DNA of 34,526 nucleotides, from positions 1-34,526 of the forward strand of contig NZ_JAUMZG010000015.1 of assembly GCF_030528245.1 (NCBI RefSeq). Reading direction: 5' to 3'. Both the position numbers and the translations under genes were made by a program. This stretch comes from Campylobacter sp. (lineage in GTDB: Bacteria; Campylobacterota; Campylobacteria; Campylobacterales; Campylobacteraceae). Positions 1 through 6,309 of this stretch are shown piece after piece. The notes under the pieces are model-generated. The model did no database searches, had not been told where the DNA came from, and worked only from the letters and a program-made list of their open reading frames with translations. Position 1 is the stretch's first letter. Each line of letters begins with the position of its first letter.

Positions 1-43
1 TGGCGTTGAGTGCGCCGACATTCGTATTGATACGAAATCCCAT
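1..43 (-). CDS. flaA: Flagellin, N-terminal start only (cut by window edge)
   Basis: Only the first 14 codons lie in the window, reading MGFRINTNVGALNA from an ATG at 43-41. This is the hallmark start of Campylobacter flagellins, which normally read MGFRINTNVAALNA; here one Ala is Gly. A Shine-Dalgarno sequence (AAAAGGAT) lies 5-12 bases before the ATG and a sigma-28 promoter lies at 95-121. Flagellin is exported by the flagellar type III system and forms the filament. Whether this copy is flaA or flaB cannot be told from the N-terminus. Campylobacter flaA is usually sigma-28 dependent and flaB sigma-54 dependent, which favours flaA. Confidence 0.9.
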   Translation of the reverse strand, partial: MGFRINTNVGALNA

Positions 44-94
44 TTTAAATCCTTTTAAGTGAATTCAAGCCCATCCGTGAGCCTGTTAGCCCCT

Positions 95-121
95 ATATCG
101 CCGATTTGGAAAAAAAGTTTA
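95..121 (-). promoter_or_regulatory. Sigma-28 (FliA) promoter of the flagellin gene
   Basis: On the minus strand TAAA (121-118) is followed after exactly 15 bases by GGCGATAT (102-95). This is close to the sigma-28 consensus TAAA-N15-GCCGATAA. The implied transcription start near 88 would give a leader of about 45 nt before the flagellin ATG. Confidence 0.8.
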
Positions 122-223
122 GTCTTGGGGGGAAATTTTGTGAAATTTCTACCCCAGCCGCTTCGATCCCTCCCCGCTTAGAACCCCGCTGAAATGATTA
201 ATCAAAAAAAAAGCTTACTTGGC

Positions 224-229
224 TACAAT
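224..229 (+). promoter_or_regulatory. Probable sigma-70 -10 element for the rplY operon
   Basis: TACAAT preceded by GGC sits 32 bases before the rplY start codon, with a T/A-rich stretch upstream instead of a clear -35, as is usual in Campylobacter. The same GRCTACAATCTGC string occurs before argG, which strengthens the call. Confidence 0.55.
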
Positions 230-260
230 CTGCCCTCATTTTTCAAAAAAGGACAAGAAG

Positions 261-797
261 ATGTTAGAAGGTATCGTTAGAGAGAGTATCGGCAGAAAAG
301 CGGCTAAGGCTTTGAAGAGAGATGGTTATCTGATCGCAAACATCTATGGAAAAGGCTTGGAAAACATCCACGCCGCTTTTAAGACGAACGAATTTATCAA
401 GGCAGTGCGTAAAAAAAGCACCCTAGCCTTTGATGTGAAGGTCGGGGAGCAGGTCCTCAATGTCGTGGTGGTGGACTACCAAAAAGATCCTGTAACGAGC
501 GATTTGAAGCATGTGGATTTGAAGGTCGCGCAAAGGGGCGTGGTGTCTAACTACATGATCCCGGTCAAGATCACAGGCACGGCCGTGGGACTCAAAAACA
601 AGGGCGTTTTGATCCAGTCCAAAAGGAGGCTCAAGATCAAGTGCGCGGCGGAAAATTTGCCGAATTTTTTTGAGCTTGATGTGAGCAAGCTTGATGTGGG
701 CGATGCCTTGCTTGTCAAGGATGTCGCCGTGCCAGCGGGGGTGAAGCTCATCGAGGCGGATAGGGTGGCGGTTGTCGGCGTAGAAAAAGCGCGATGA
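261..797 (+). CDS. rplY: 50S ribosomal protein L25/general stress protein Ctc
   Basis: Encodes a 178-residue bL25 protein of the long (Ctc/TL5) type, which binds 5S rRNA in the large subunit. The ATG at 261 is chosen because AAAAAAGGACAAGAAG provides a ribosome binding site just ahead and the protein then starts [20 protein letters not shown], the usual Campylobacter start; an upstream in-frame ATG at 219 would lie before the likely transcription start. The N-terminal about 90 residues form the 5S-binding domain ([18 protein letters not shown]), and the rest is the C-terminal beta domain ([18 protein letters not shown]). It is first gene of an operon; its stop overlaps the pth start in ATGA. 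Confidence 0.95.
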   Translation: MLEGIVRESIGRKAAKALKRDGYLIANIYGKGLENIHAAFKTNEFIKAVRKKSTLAFDVKVGEQVLNVVVVDYQKDPVTSDLKHVDLKVAQRGVVSNYMIPVKITGTAVGLKNKGVLIQSKRRLKIKCAAENLPNFFELDVSKLDVGDALLVKDVAVPAGVKLIEADRVAVVGVEKAR

Positions 798-1336
798 CCC
801 TAGTCGTAGGGCTTGGCAATATGGGGCCTGAGTATGAGGGGACGCGCCATAATGCGGGCTTTATGCTTGTGGATTTGCTTTTGAAGGGGGGTGAATTTTC
901 CCCCATTGCTAGCGCTAAATTCAAGGGAGAGCTTTACAAAACAGGCCCCACCCTCCTCCTCAAACCCCACACCTACATGAACGCCTCCGGCCTCAGCGTG
1001 AGGGCGGTTAGGGACTTTTACAAATGCTCCCGCCTCATCGTCGCGCACGATGATATTGACTTAAATTTAGGCACTTTGCGCTTCAAAAAAGGCGGCGGGA
1101 ACGGCGGACACAATGGCCTTAAAAGCATCGACGCACTTTGTGGGCCTGAGTATGAGCGGGTGCGCATCGGCGTGGGGAGGGCGGAGGATGTGAGCGCCTT
1201 TGTTTTATCAGCCTTCACGGCCGAGGAAGGTGAAATTTTAAGCGCCGTGCTTTTGCAGGGAGCGCTGGCCTTGCGGGAGCTTTGCCAGGGGCAGGATTTG
1301 GGGCGCGTCGCCTCGCTCTATAGCTTGAGGGCCTGA
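794..1336 (+). CDS. pth: Peptidyl-tRNA hydrolase
   Basis: Encodes a 180-residue Pth that hydrolyses peptidyl-tRNA released by stalled ribosomes. Visible family signatures are [18 protein letters not shown] at the N-terminus (catalytic His in TRHN), [16 protein letters not shown] (catalytic Asp) and [13 protein letters not shown]. The length fits the family. The start codon overlaps the rplY stop by four bases, so translational coupling is likely; the rplY-pth pair is common in bacteria. The Met after GLGN replaces the more usual Pro. Confidence 0.96.
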   Translation: MTLVVGLGNMGPEYEGTRHNAGFMLVDLLLKGGEFSPIASAKFKGELYKTGPTLLLKPHTYMNASGLSVRAVRDFYKCSRLIVAHDDIDLNLGTLRFKKGGGNGGHNGLKSIDALCGPEYERVRIGVGRAEDVSAFVLSAFTAEEGEILSAVLLQGALALRELCQGQDLGRVASLYSLRA

Positions 1337-1339
1337 GTG

Positions 1340-2398
1340 ATGGGGATGTTTTTTCGCTACATCTCGCTCATTTATTTGAAAAATTTTTTCATCATTTTTT
1401 TCGCACTTTTGGGCTTTTACTGCGGAGTGGATTTGCTTTTAAATGCCAAGGACCTCCCCCAAAGTGCCAACACCATCTTGCTCTATGTGATTTTCTTAGC
1501 CTTTGGTGCGACCGGCTACATCCTGCCGCTTTCCCTAGTGTTTGCCCTGAGCCTTTCTTTGCTGGGGATGATACGCTCAGGCGAGCTTGTGAGCCTTTAT
1601 GCCCTAGGACTGAGTAAAAATAAAATCGCACTTTATCCCTTTTTGTGGGCACTGTTGTTTTGCCTCCTTTATGTGGGGGCGAATTTCACACCCTTTGCCT
1701 ACGCAAATGACTACAAATCAAGCATCTTAAAGAACGGCACCCTCATCAAACCCGGCGGCGAGGCCTTTTTGAAATTCAATGATGTTTTTGTCTTCATTGA
1801 AAAGATTGAAAATGGGCAAAATCGCGTCCAGAATCTTAAAATTTTCAAGATCAAAGAGGGCGCGCTCAGCACTCAAATTCAAGCAAAAGAAGCCGAATTT
1901 AAGGAGGACTTTTGGGTGCTAGAAGAGGGCGCGATCACTCAGTTTTCCCCGCGCTATGAATGGAACAAAGCCGCCCCCATCACGCTGGCCTTCACGCAAA
2001 TGCAGACCCTGAGGGATTTTAAGCCTAAGATCATTGAAAATGTCGCCAACGACAGCCAGCACTCCATAAAAGACGCATGGCAGGCCTTGTTTTTACTGAA
2101 GGCGCAGGGTTTGAATGTAACGGCGCTTAAAATTTCCCTCTACCAGCTCATTTTCGCCCCCTTTTTCGCGCCTTTTTTGATGCTTGTGATGGTGCATCAC
2201 TTTCCCGTCATAGCGCGATTTTTCAACCTAGCCTTCGTGGGCTTTGTGAGCTTTTTGGTCGTTTTGGGTTTGTGGGGGGGGCTATTTTTACTCACGCGCC
2301 TTGCGCAAAATGGCGTCCTCAGCGGCGAGCTTGGCATACTCTTGCCCAATTTCTGCCTAGCCGCTACGGCCCTGTGGCTTTTTTACAGACGAAAATGA
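1340..2398 (+). CDS. lptG: LptF/LptG (YjgP/YjgQ) family permease, probably LptG
   Basis: A 352-residue inner-membrane protein of the YjgP/YjgQ family. The layout is typical: an N-terminal membrane pair (about residues 8-35 and 45-80), a third segment near 90-115, a large periplasmic beta domain (about 120-260, with FLKFNDVFVFIEKIENGQN), and three C-terminal segments. LptF and LptG form the transmembrane part of the ABC exporter that passes lipopolysaccharide or lipooligosaccharide to LptC/A/D; the matching ATPase lptB lies elsewhere in this window (14270-14998). The start follows the pth stop directly. ATG 1340 is preferred because GAGG at 1327-1330 is 9 bases away; GTG 1337 and ATG 1346 are alternatives. 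LptF versus LptG cannot be settled by eye. A G8 run lies inside the gene. Confidence 0.85.
   Translation: MGMFFRYISLIYLKNFFIIFFALLGFYCGVDLLLNAKDLPQSANTILLYVIFLAFGATGYILPLSLVFALSLSLLGMIRSGELVSLYALGLSKNKIALYPFLWALLFCLLYVGANFTPFAYANDYKSSILKNGTLIKPGGEAFLKFNDVFVFIEKIENGQNRVQNLKIFKIKEGALSTQIQAKEAEFKEDFWVLEEGAITQFSPRYEWNKAAPITLAFTQMQTLRDFKPKIIENVANDSQHSIKDAWQALFLLKAQGLNVTALKISLYQLIFAPFFAPFLMLVMVHHFPVIARFFNLAFVGFVSFLVVLGLWGGLFLLTRLAQNGVLSGELGILLPNFCLAATALWLFYRRK
2274..2281 (+). repeat. G8 homopolymer inside the lptG-type gene
   Basis: Eight consecutive Gs encode Trp-Gly-Gly in a C-terminal membrane segment. The frame is intact here. Runs of this length are at the lower end of tracts known to slip in Campylobacter. 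Confidence 0.9.
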
Positions 2399-2407
2399 GG
2401 TTTCATT

Positions 2408-3613
2408 ATGGATTATCAAAAACTCAAAGCGCGCTTTCAAACCCCCTTCTACCTCTATGATTTTGACCGCATTAAGGAGCGTTTTGGAGCCCTCAAAAAT
2501 GCCTTCAAGGCGCGAAAATCTCAAATTTTTTACGCCCTCAAGGCCAATTCCAACCTCAGCCTCTTGCAAATGCTAGCCCGCCTTGATAGCGGCTTTGACT
2601 GCGTGAGTATCGGCGAGGTCAAAAGGGCTCTAAGGGCGGGGGCAAGGCCCTATAAAATCATCTTCAGCGGCGTGGGTAAAAGCGAGGAGGAGCTTGAGCT
2701 TGCCCTGAAATTTGAAATTTTATACATCAATGTCGAAAGCGAGGCCGAGATGCAGCTTTTAGAAAGCGTGGCAAAAAGGCTTGGAAAAAGGGCTAGAATC
2801 AGCATCAGGGTCAATCCCAATGTCGATGCCAAAACCCACCCCTACATCGCCACGGGACTTGAGGAAAATAAATTTGGCGTGGAGCTTGAGACGGCTAAGA
2901 AGATGTATCTTCACGCCTTTAGGGCTGAGTTTTTAGAGCCTGTGGGCGTGCATTTTCACATCGGCTCACAGCTCTTAGACACGGGGCCTATCCACGAGGC
3001 GGCTGGCATTGTGGCGCAGCTCGTGCGTGAATTTAATGCCCTGGGTCTGGGGCTGAAATTTTTTGACATCGGCGGGGGGCTTGGCGTGAGCTATGAGAGG
3101 GAGGCGGAGCCTGACTTGTATGCCTATGCGCAAGGGGTTTTGTCGCAGCTATCGGGGCTTGATTTAACGATCAATTTAGAGCCGGGGCGCTTTTTGGTGG
3201 CGGGTGCGGGTGAGCTTGTCTGCTCGGTGCTTTATGAGAAAACCAACAAAAACAAGCGCTTCATGGTGCTTGACGGGGCGATGAACGATCTCATCCGCCC
3301 CAGCCTTTATGCGGCCTATCACGAGGTGCTTTTGCCCTACAATGAGGGCGAGGAGAGTCCCTGTGATGTGGTCGGTGGGATTTGTGAGAGTGGGGATTTT
3401 TTTGCGAGGGACAGGAGGCTGCCCAAAAGCCAGAGCGGGGACATCGTGGTGGTGAAAAATGCCGGCGCTTACGGCTTTGCAATGAGTAGCAATTACAACA
3501 CGCGCCCTAGAATTTGCGAGCTGGCCCTTGAGGGCGGTGCGGTGCGCCTCATACGCAGGAGGGAGAGCTTTGAGGATTTGATCGCTTTGGAAGTGGAATT
3601 TTTGAGTGATTGA
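2408..3613 (+). CDS. lysA: Diaminopimelate decarboxylase
   Basis: A 401-residue PLP enzyme that converts meso-diaminopimelate to L-lysine, the last step of lysine synthesis. The fold-type III alanine-racemase-like barrel comes first, with the PLP lysine in FYALKANSN (Lys45), followed by HFHIGSQ, the phosphate-binding FFDIGGGLGVSY, and EPGRFLVA. The C-terminal domain carries the VGGICESGDFFARDR motif whose Cys and Glu contact substrate, and ends with NAGAYGFAMSSNYN. Length is normal. It starts 9 bases after the permease stop and sits upstream of a HAD gene in the same operon. Confidence 0.97.
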   Translation: MDYQKLKARFQTPFYLYDFDRIKERFGALKNAFKARKSQIFYALKANSNLSLLQMLARLDSGFDCVSIGEVKRALRAGARPYKIIFSGVGKSEEELELALKFEILYINVESEAEMQLLESVAKRLGKRARISIRVNPNVDAKTHPYIATGLEENKFGVELETAKKMYLHAFRAEFLEPVGVHFHIGSQLLDTGPIHEAAGIVAQLVREFNALGLGLKFFDIGGGLGVSYEREAEPDLYAYAQGVLSQLSGLDLTINLEPGRFLVAGAGELVCSVLYEKTNKNKRFMVLDGAMNDLIRPSLYAAYHEVLLPYNEGEESPCDVVGGICESGDFFARDRRLPKSQSGDIVVVKNAGAYGFAMSSNYNTRPRICELALEGGAVRLIRRRESFEDLIALEVEFLSD

Positions 3614-3624
3614 AAGGAGAAACG

Positions 3625-4386
3625 ATGTTTTTTTTGGATGTGCAAGGCACTTTAATTGGTGATGAGGACAAAAGCCCCATCCGCGGCGCAAAAGAGCTCA
3701 TCGCTAGGCTTAACGCCACGAATACCCCCTACCTCATCCTCACAAATAATACAAAAAATTTAAATTTTTTAGAGAGCCTGAGGCAAAAGGGGCTTGAGAT
3801 AAAAGAGGGAGCCTATCTTGATCCCCTTTGCGTTTTGAGGGAGATTTTGTCCCCTTGCAAGGTGGCGGCTTTTGGCTCGACGCAATTTTTGCAAAGCCTT
3901 GAAATTTTGGGCTTTGGTTTGGATTTTCAAAATCCCGCCGCGGTTTTGGTGGCAAGCCATGATGCCTTTAAATTTGGCGACTTTGCGCGAATGGTGGAAT
4001 TTGCGCAAAAAAGGGTGCGTTTCATCGCCCTGCATGAGACGAGCATTTACAAAAAAGACGGCAGGGCGTATCCGGGCGTGGGGGCCATCATGCGAATGAT
4101 AAATTACGCCGCGGCGCTTAAATACGAGGTCGTGGGAAAGCCTAGCAAAGCCTTTTATGAGAGCGCTTTGGGCCTTTTGAAGCATCAGGATGAGGGGGCG
4201 GAATTTAGCAAGGTGCTTATTGTGAGTGATGATTTTAGGGGGGATTTGTGCGGAGCGAAGGCGCTTGGGATGAGGACGGCTTTGGTTTTGAGCGGGAAAA
4301 TTTCAAGCACGGACGGGCTTGATGTGGGCGGACTTGATTTTGTTTATCAGGATGTGGGGGAATTGCTGAAGTGTTGCGTTTTTTAA
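3625..4386 (+). CDS. HAD-superfamily hydrolase, NagD-like (subfamily IIA)
   Basis: A 253-residue putative phosphatase. Motif I reads FLDVQGTLIGD: the nucleophile Asp is present, but the usual second Asp (DxD) is replaced by Gln, as VQG instead of LDG or MDG. Motif II is ILTNNT, a C2 cap with RVRFIALHET follows, Lys in VVGKPSKAFY is motif III, and VSDDFRGDLCGAKALGMRTALVLSG is motif IV. The missing DxD acid may weaken phosphatase activity, since that residue is the general acid. ATG 3625 is chosen because AAGGAG lies 5 bases before it; an upstream TTG at 3610 would overlap lysA. The substrate is unknown. Confidence 0.82.
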   Translation: MFFLDVQGTLIGDEDKSPIRGAKELIARLNATNTPYLILTNNTKNLNFLESLRQKGLEIKEGAYLDPLCVLREILSPCKVAAFGSTQFLQSLEILGFGLDFQNPAAVLVASHDAFKFGDFARMVEFAQKRVRFIALHETSIYKKDGRAYPGVGAIMRMINYAAALKYEVVGKPSKAFYESALGLLKHQDEGAEFSKVLIVSDDFRGDLCGAKALGMRTALVLSGKISSTDGLDVGGLDFVYQDVGELLKCCVF

Positions 4387-4403
4387 TATGGAAATGAAAA
4401 TAT

Positions 4404-4498
4404 AAAGCTAACAAATTATTAAACAGTTGTAATTCATGAAAAAATAAATTATTTTGATAATAAATTTCAAAATAATTTTAGCTTTCTTTCATTATAAT
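4404..4498 (+). promoter_or_regulatory. Nested inverted repeats and promoter upstream of the DUF2325 gene
   Basis: A perfect 12-bp dyad, AAATTATTTTGA (4446-4457) and TCAAAATAATTT (4467-4478), is separated by 9 bases. It is nested inside a second repeat, AAAGCTAA (4404-4411) and TTAGCTTT (4478-4485). A TATAAT box at 4493-4498 follows, so the inner dyad covers the -35 region. The arrangement suggests an operator for an unknown regulator. The flanks are A/T-rich, so some symmetry is expected by chance, but a 12/12 match is not. Confidence 0.5.
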
Positions 4499-4541
4499 CC
4501 TAAAGCGACAGAAAATTTATCTTTAAAGAAAGGAAAACCAA

Positions 4542-4859
4542 ATGTCTGTTTTAGTTATCGGAGCTGATGAAATAACGCCCATTCGAGCTGTGCTTTATGA
4601 TTTGGGAGCTAAGAAAGTGGAACACTGGGATGCGAGAAATGAAAATCGTGTCAATCGCAAACCCATACCGACCGGAACGCAATGCATAGTCATGCTGACG
4701 AGCTTTTTGAATCACAACACCATGAAAAAAATCAAAACCGAAGCCAAAAAGCGCAAAATCCCGCTCGTATGCGCTAAAAGAAGCGTGAGTTGTGTTTATT
4801 GTGAGTATTGCAAGGTGTTTGGATTAGGGGAAAAATTTAAATGCGATAAAAAAAATTAA
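4542..4859 (+). CDS. DUF2325 domain protein with C-terminal cysteine cluster
   Basis: A 105-residue protein that fits DUF2325: it starts SVLVIGADEITPIRAVLYDLGAKKVEHWDAR, then IVMLTSFLNHNTMKKIKTEAKKRKIPLV, a Rossmann-like alternation of strands and helices. The function of the family is not established. The C-terminus carries Cys84-x2-Cys87-x2-Cys90 and Cys101, which could bind a metal or an Fe-S cluster. The ribosome binding site AAGGAA lies 8 bases before the ATG. It has its own promoter and precedes the flavodoxin gene, as I recall for a similar pair in C. jejuni. The neighbours (flavodoxin, RidA, FeoAB) suggest a link to redox or iron, which is inference only. Confidence 0.75.
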   Translation: MSVLVIGADEITPIRAVLYDLGAKKVEHWDARNENRVNRKPIPTGTQCIVMLTSFLNHNTMKKIKTEAKKRKIPLVCAKRSVSCVYCEYCKVFGLGEKFKCDKKN

Positions 4860-4875
4860 AATTCTCTAAGCCTAC

Positions 4876-4947
4876 GCCTCACTATGATGGCATGAAAATG
4901 ATGCAATTTCGTAAACTAAAATTTTTTAGTTTTAGCATAGTAGAGGC
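4876..4947 (+). ncRNA. Candidate structured RNA element upstream of fldA
   Basis: GCCTCACTATG (4876-4886) pairs with CATAGTAGAGGC (4936-4947) over 11 bp with one bulged A. Inside lies a 9-bp hairpin, AAACTAAAA (4913-4921) with TTTTAGTTT (4924-4932), and a small GCAT/ATGC hairpin. The fold could be a cis-acting leader or a small RNA. No T-run follows, so it is not an ordinary terminator on the + strand. I recognise no known riboswitch family. Confidence 0.35.
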
Positions 4948-5015
4948 CAAAAAATTTATGCGATTTAAACCAAATTATGTTAGGATTTAATTATTTTTCA
5001 ACAAAAGGAGAAACA

Positions 5016-5507
5016 ATGGCAGTAGCAGTGGTTTACGGGAGTGCGATGGGAAATACTGAGGCAGCGGCAAACACCATCGCTAGCAAACTTGAAATAGACG
5101 ATGTGCTAAATATCGCCGATATCGATGCAGCAAAAATCAACTCCTACGATAAGCTCATTTGTGGGACATCGACTTGGGGTAGTGGCGATCTGCAAGATGA
5201 CTGGGATAGCTTTGATTTTTCAGGTCTAAATTTGGCCGGCAAAACTGTAGCGGTGTTTGGCATGGGCGATAGCGAAAGCTACTCAGACACTTACTGCGGC
5301 GGTATGGGAAAGCTCGCTGAGAATCTAAAAAATGCAGGTGCGACCTTAGTCGGCTCGGTATCCACCGATGGCTATAATTTTGAATCAAGCGATGCTGTGG
5401 TCGATGGTAAATTTGTAGGTTTAGCGCTTGATAACGACAATCAAGAGGATCAAACTGAGGCCAGAATTGACGCTTGGGTTGGAGAAATCAAGTCTCATTT
5501 TTCTTAA
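5016..5507 (+). CDS. fldA: Flavodoxin
   Basis: A 163-residue long-chain flavodoxin that carries electrons with FMN; in Campylobacterota it is the electron acceptor of pyruvate and 2-oxoglutarate:acceptor oxidoreductases. The FMN phosphate loop is YGSAMGNTEAAA (residues 7-18). The isoalloxazine loops are TSTWGSGDLQDDWDSF and GMGDSESYSDTYCGGMG. ATG 5016 is supported by AAGGAG at 5005-5010; an upstream ATG at 4977 would add 13 residues not seen in the family. It is probably monocistronic, between an RNA-like element and an inverted repeat. Confidence 0.96.
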   Translation: MAVAVVYGSAMGNTEAAANTIASKLEIDDVLNIADIDAAKINSYDKLICGTSTWGSGDLQDDWDSFDFSGLNLAGKTVAVFGMGDSESYSDTYCGGMGKLAENLKNAGATLVGSVSTDGYNFESSDAVVDGKFVGLALDNDNQEDQTEARIDAWVGEIKSHFS

Positions 5508-5524
5508 AATCTCATCAATAGCTT

Positions 5525-5548
5525 GAAGCTTGGTTCAAATCAAGCTTC
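5525..5548 (+). terminator. Inverted repeat after fldA, possible terminator
   Basis: GAAGCTTG (5525-5532) and CAAGCTTC (5541-5548) form a perfect 8-bp stem with an 8-base loop, 17 bases after the fldA stop. The following bases are C/T-mixed with no real T-run, so intrinsic termination would be weak. Confidence 0.4.
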
Positions 5549-5585
5549 CCTCATCCTTCATCCCGCAAAAACTCAGCTTAAAAAT

Positions 5586-5607
5586 TTAACAATGTATTTG
5601 TTAAGAT
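5586..5607 (+). promoter_or_regulatory. Putative ridA promoter with overlapping operator
   Basis: TTAACAA (5586-5592) and TTGTTAA (5598-5604) form a perfect 7-bp inverted repeat with a 5-base spacer. A -10-like TAAGAT (5602-5607) overlaps the right arm. A regulator bound here could block the promoter. No specific regulator can be named. Confidence 0.4.
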
Positions 5608-5640
5608 ACCCCCTTCATTTAAAATTATCAAGGAGAAGAA

Positions 5641-6003
5641 ATGCAAAAATATCCTAAGGCAATAGGTCCCTACTCGGTTTATAGGGAGGCAAATGGCTTG
5701 CTCTTCGTCTCGGGGCAATTGGCCATAGATCCCGACACGGGTGAGCTTGTGGGCGAAAATGTAAAAGAGCAGACAAGACGGGCTTTGGAAAATGTAAAAG
5801 CCGTGCTTGATGAGAATGGATTGAATTGGGACAATGTAGTGAAAACAACCTGCTTTTTGGCCGACATCAACGACTTTAGCGATTTTAACAAAATCTATGC
5901 AGAATTTTTCACCACCCCCTACCCTGCACGCTCGGCCTTTGCAGTGAAAGACCTGCCTAAGGGGGCAAGGGTTGAGATTGAAATCATTGCCGCTAAACAA
6001 TAA
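5641..6003 (+). CDS. ridA: RidA family reactive enamine/imine deaminase
   Basis: A 120-residue RidA/YjgF protein. RidA hydrolyses reactive 2-aminoacrylate-type intermediates formed by PLP enzymes, releasing ammonia and a keto acid. Diagnostic pieces are IGPYSVYREANGLLFVSGQLAIDPDTGELV, NVKAVLDENG, DFNKIYAEFF and the PARSAFAVKDLPKGARVEIEIIAAKQ end, with the substrate-binding Arg in PARSAF. The length is typical. AAGGAG lies 6 bases before the ATG. The gene stands alone between flavodoxin and feoAB with its own promoter. Confidence 0.96.
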   Translation: MQKYPKAIGPYSVYREANGLLFVSGQLAIDPDTGELVGENVKEQTRRALENVKAVLDENGLNWDNVVKTTCFLADINDFSDFNKIYAEFFTTPYPARSAFAVKDLPKGARVEIEIIAAKQ

Positions 6004-6040
6004 ATTTTGATATTTAAACTCAAATTTATCAAACAAAAAC

Positions 6041-6077
6041 TATAATCCTTATCAAAATTTACTGGATGATAAGGATT
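6041..6077 (+). promoter_or_regulatory. feoAB promoter with dyad operator, probably Fur-type
   Basis: TATAAT at 6041-6046 overlaps the left arm of an 11-bp perfect dyad, AATCCTTATCA (6044-6054) and TGATAAGGATT (6067-6077). The half-sites contain TTATCA/TGATAA, like Fur half-sites. More such half-sites (TGATA, TTATCA) occur at about 6008-6031. The right arm also contains the feoA ribosome binding site AAGGA. Iron-dependent repression by Fur is known for feoB in Campylobacter; the match here is by eye. Confidence 0.55.
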
Positions 6078-6081
6078 GCGA

Positions 6082-6309
6082 ATGACATTGGATGCCTTGA
6101 AGGATAAGCAAAGTGCTTTTATACTTGACTTTGATGCGGATTTGGAGCTTAAAAACAGACTTTTGAGCTTCGGTTTTACCAAAAACAAAAAAATAAAAAA
6201 ACTCAACTCTTCACTGAGACAAGCGACCATTTTAGTCGAGCTTGAAAATTCCTGCGTGATTTTACGCTCTAGCGAAGCAAAAGCCATCAAAATCAAAGAG
6301 GTGCGGTAG
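6082..6309 (+). CDS. feoA: Ferrous iron transport protein A
   Basis: A 75-residue SH3-like FeoA protein that assists FeoB. Features seen are MTLDALKDKQSAFILDF, then LELKNRLLSFGFTKNKKIKKL and ILVELENSCVILRSSEAKAIKIKEV, matching the family pattern in which the middle segment is usually LxxLGLxxG; here Gly is replaced within GFTKNKK. ATG 6082 is used with AAGGA 6 bases upstream; a TTG six bases earlier is unlikely. The stop is directly followed by the feoB start, so the two are co-translated. Confidence 0.88.
   Translation: MTLDALKDKQSAFILDFDADLELKNRLLSFGFTKNKKIKKLNSSLRQATILVELENSCVILRSSEAKAIKIKEVR

Noticed and set aside
219-260. Upstream in-frame ATG extension of rplY
   Set aside because: It lies on the presumed -10 element and gives residues not found in L25; ATG 261 has the ribosome binding site.
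3176-3691. Open frame opposite lysA and the HAD gene (about 170 codons)
   Set aside because: Shadow of high-G+C coding sequence, overlapping two certain genes.
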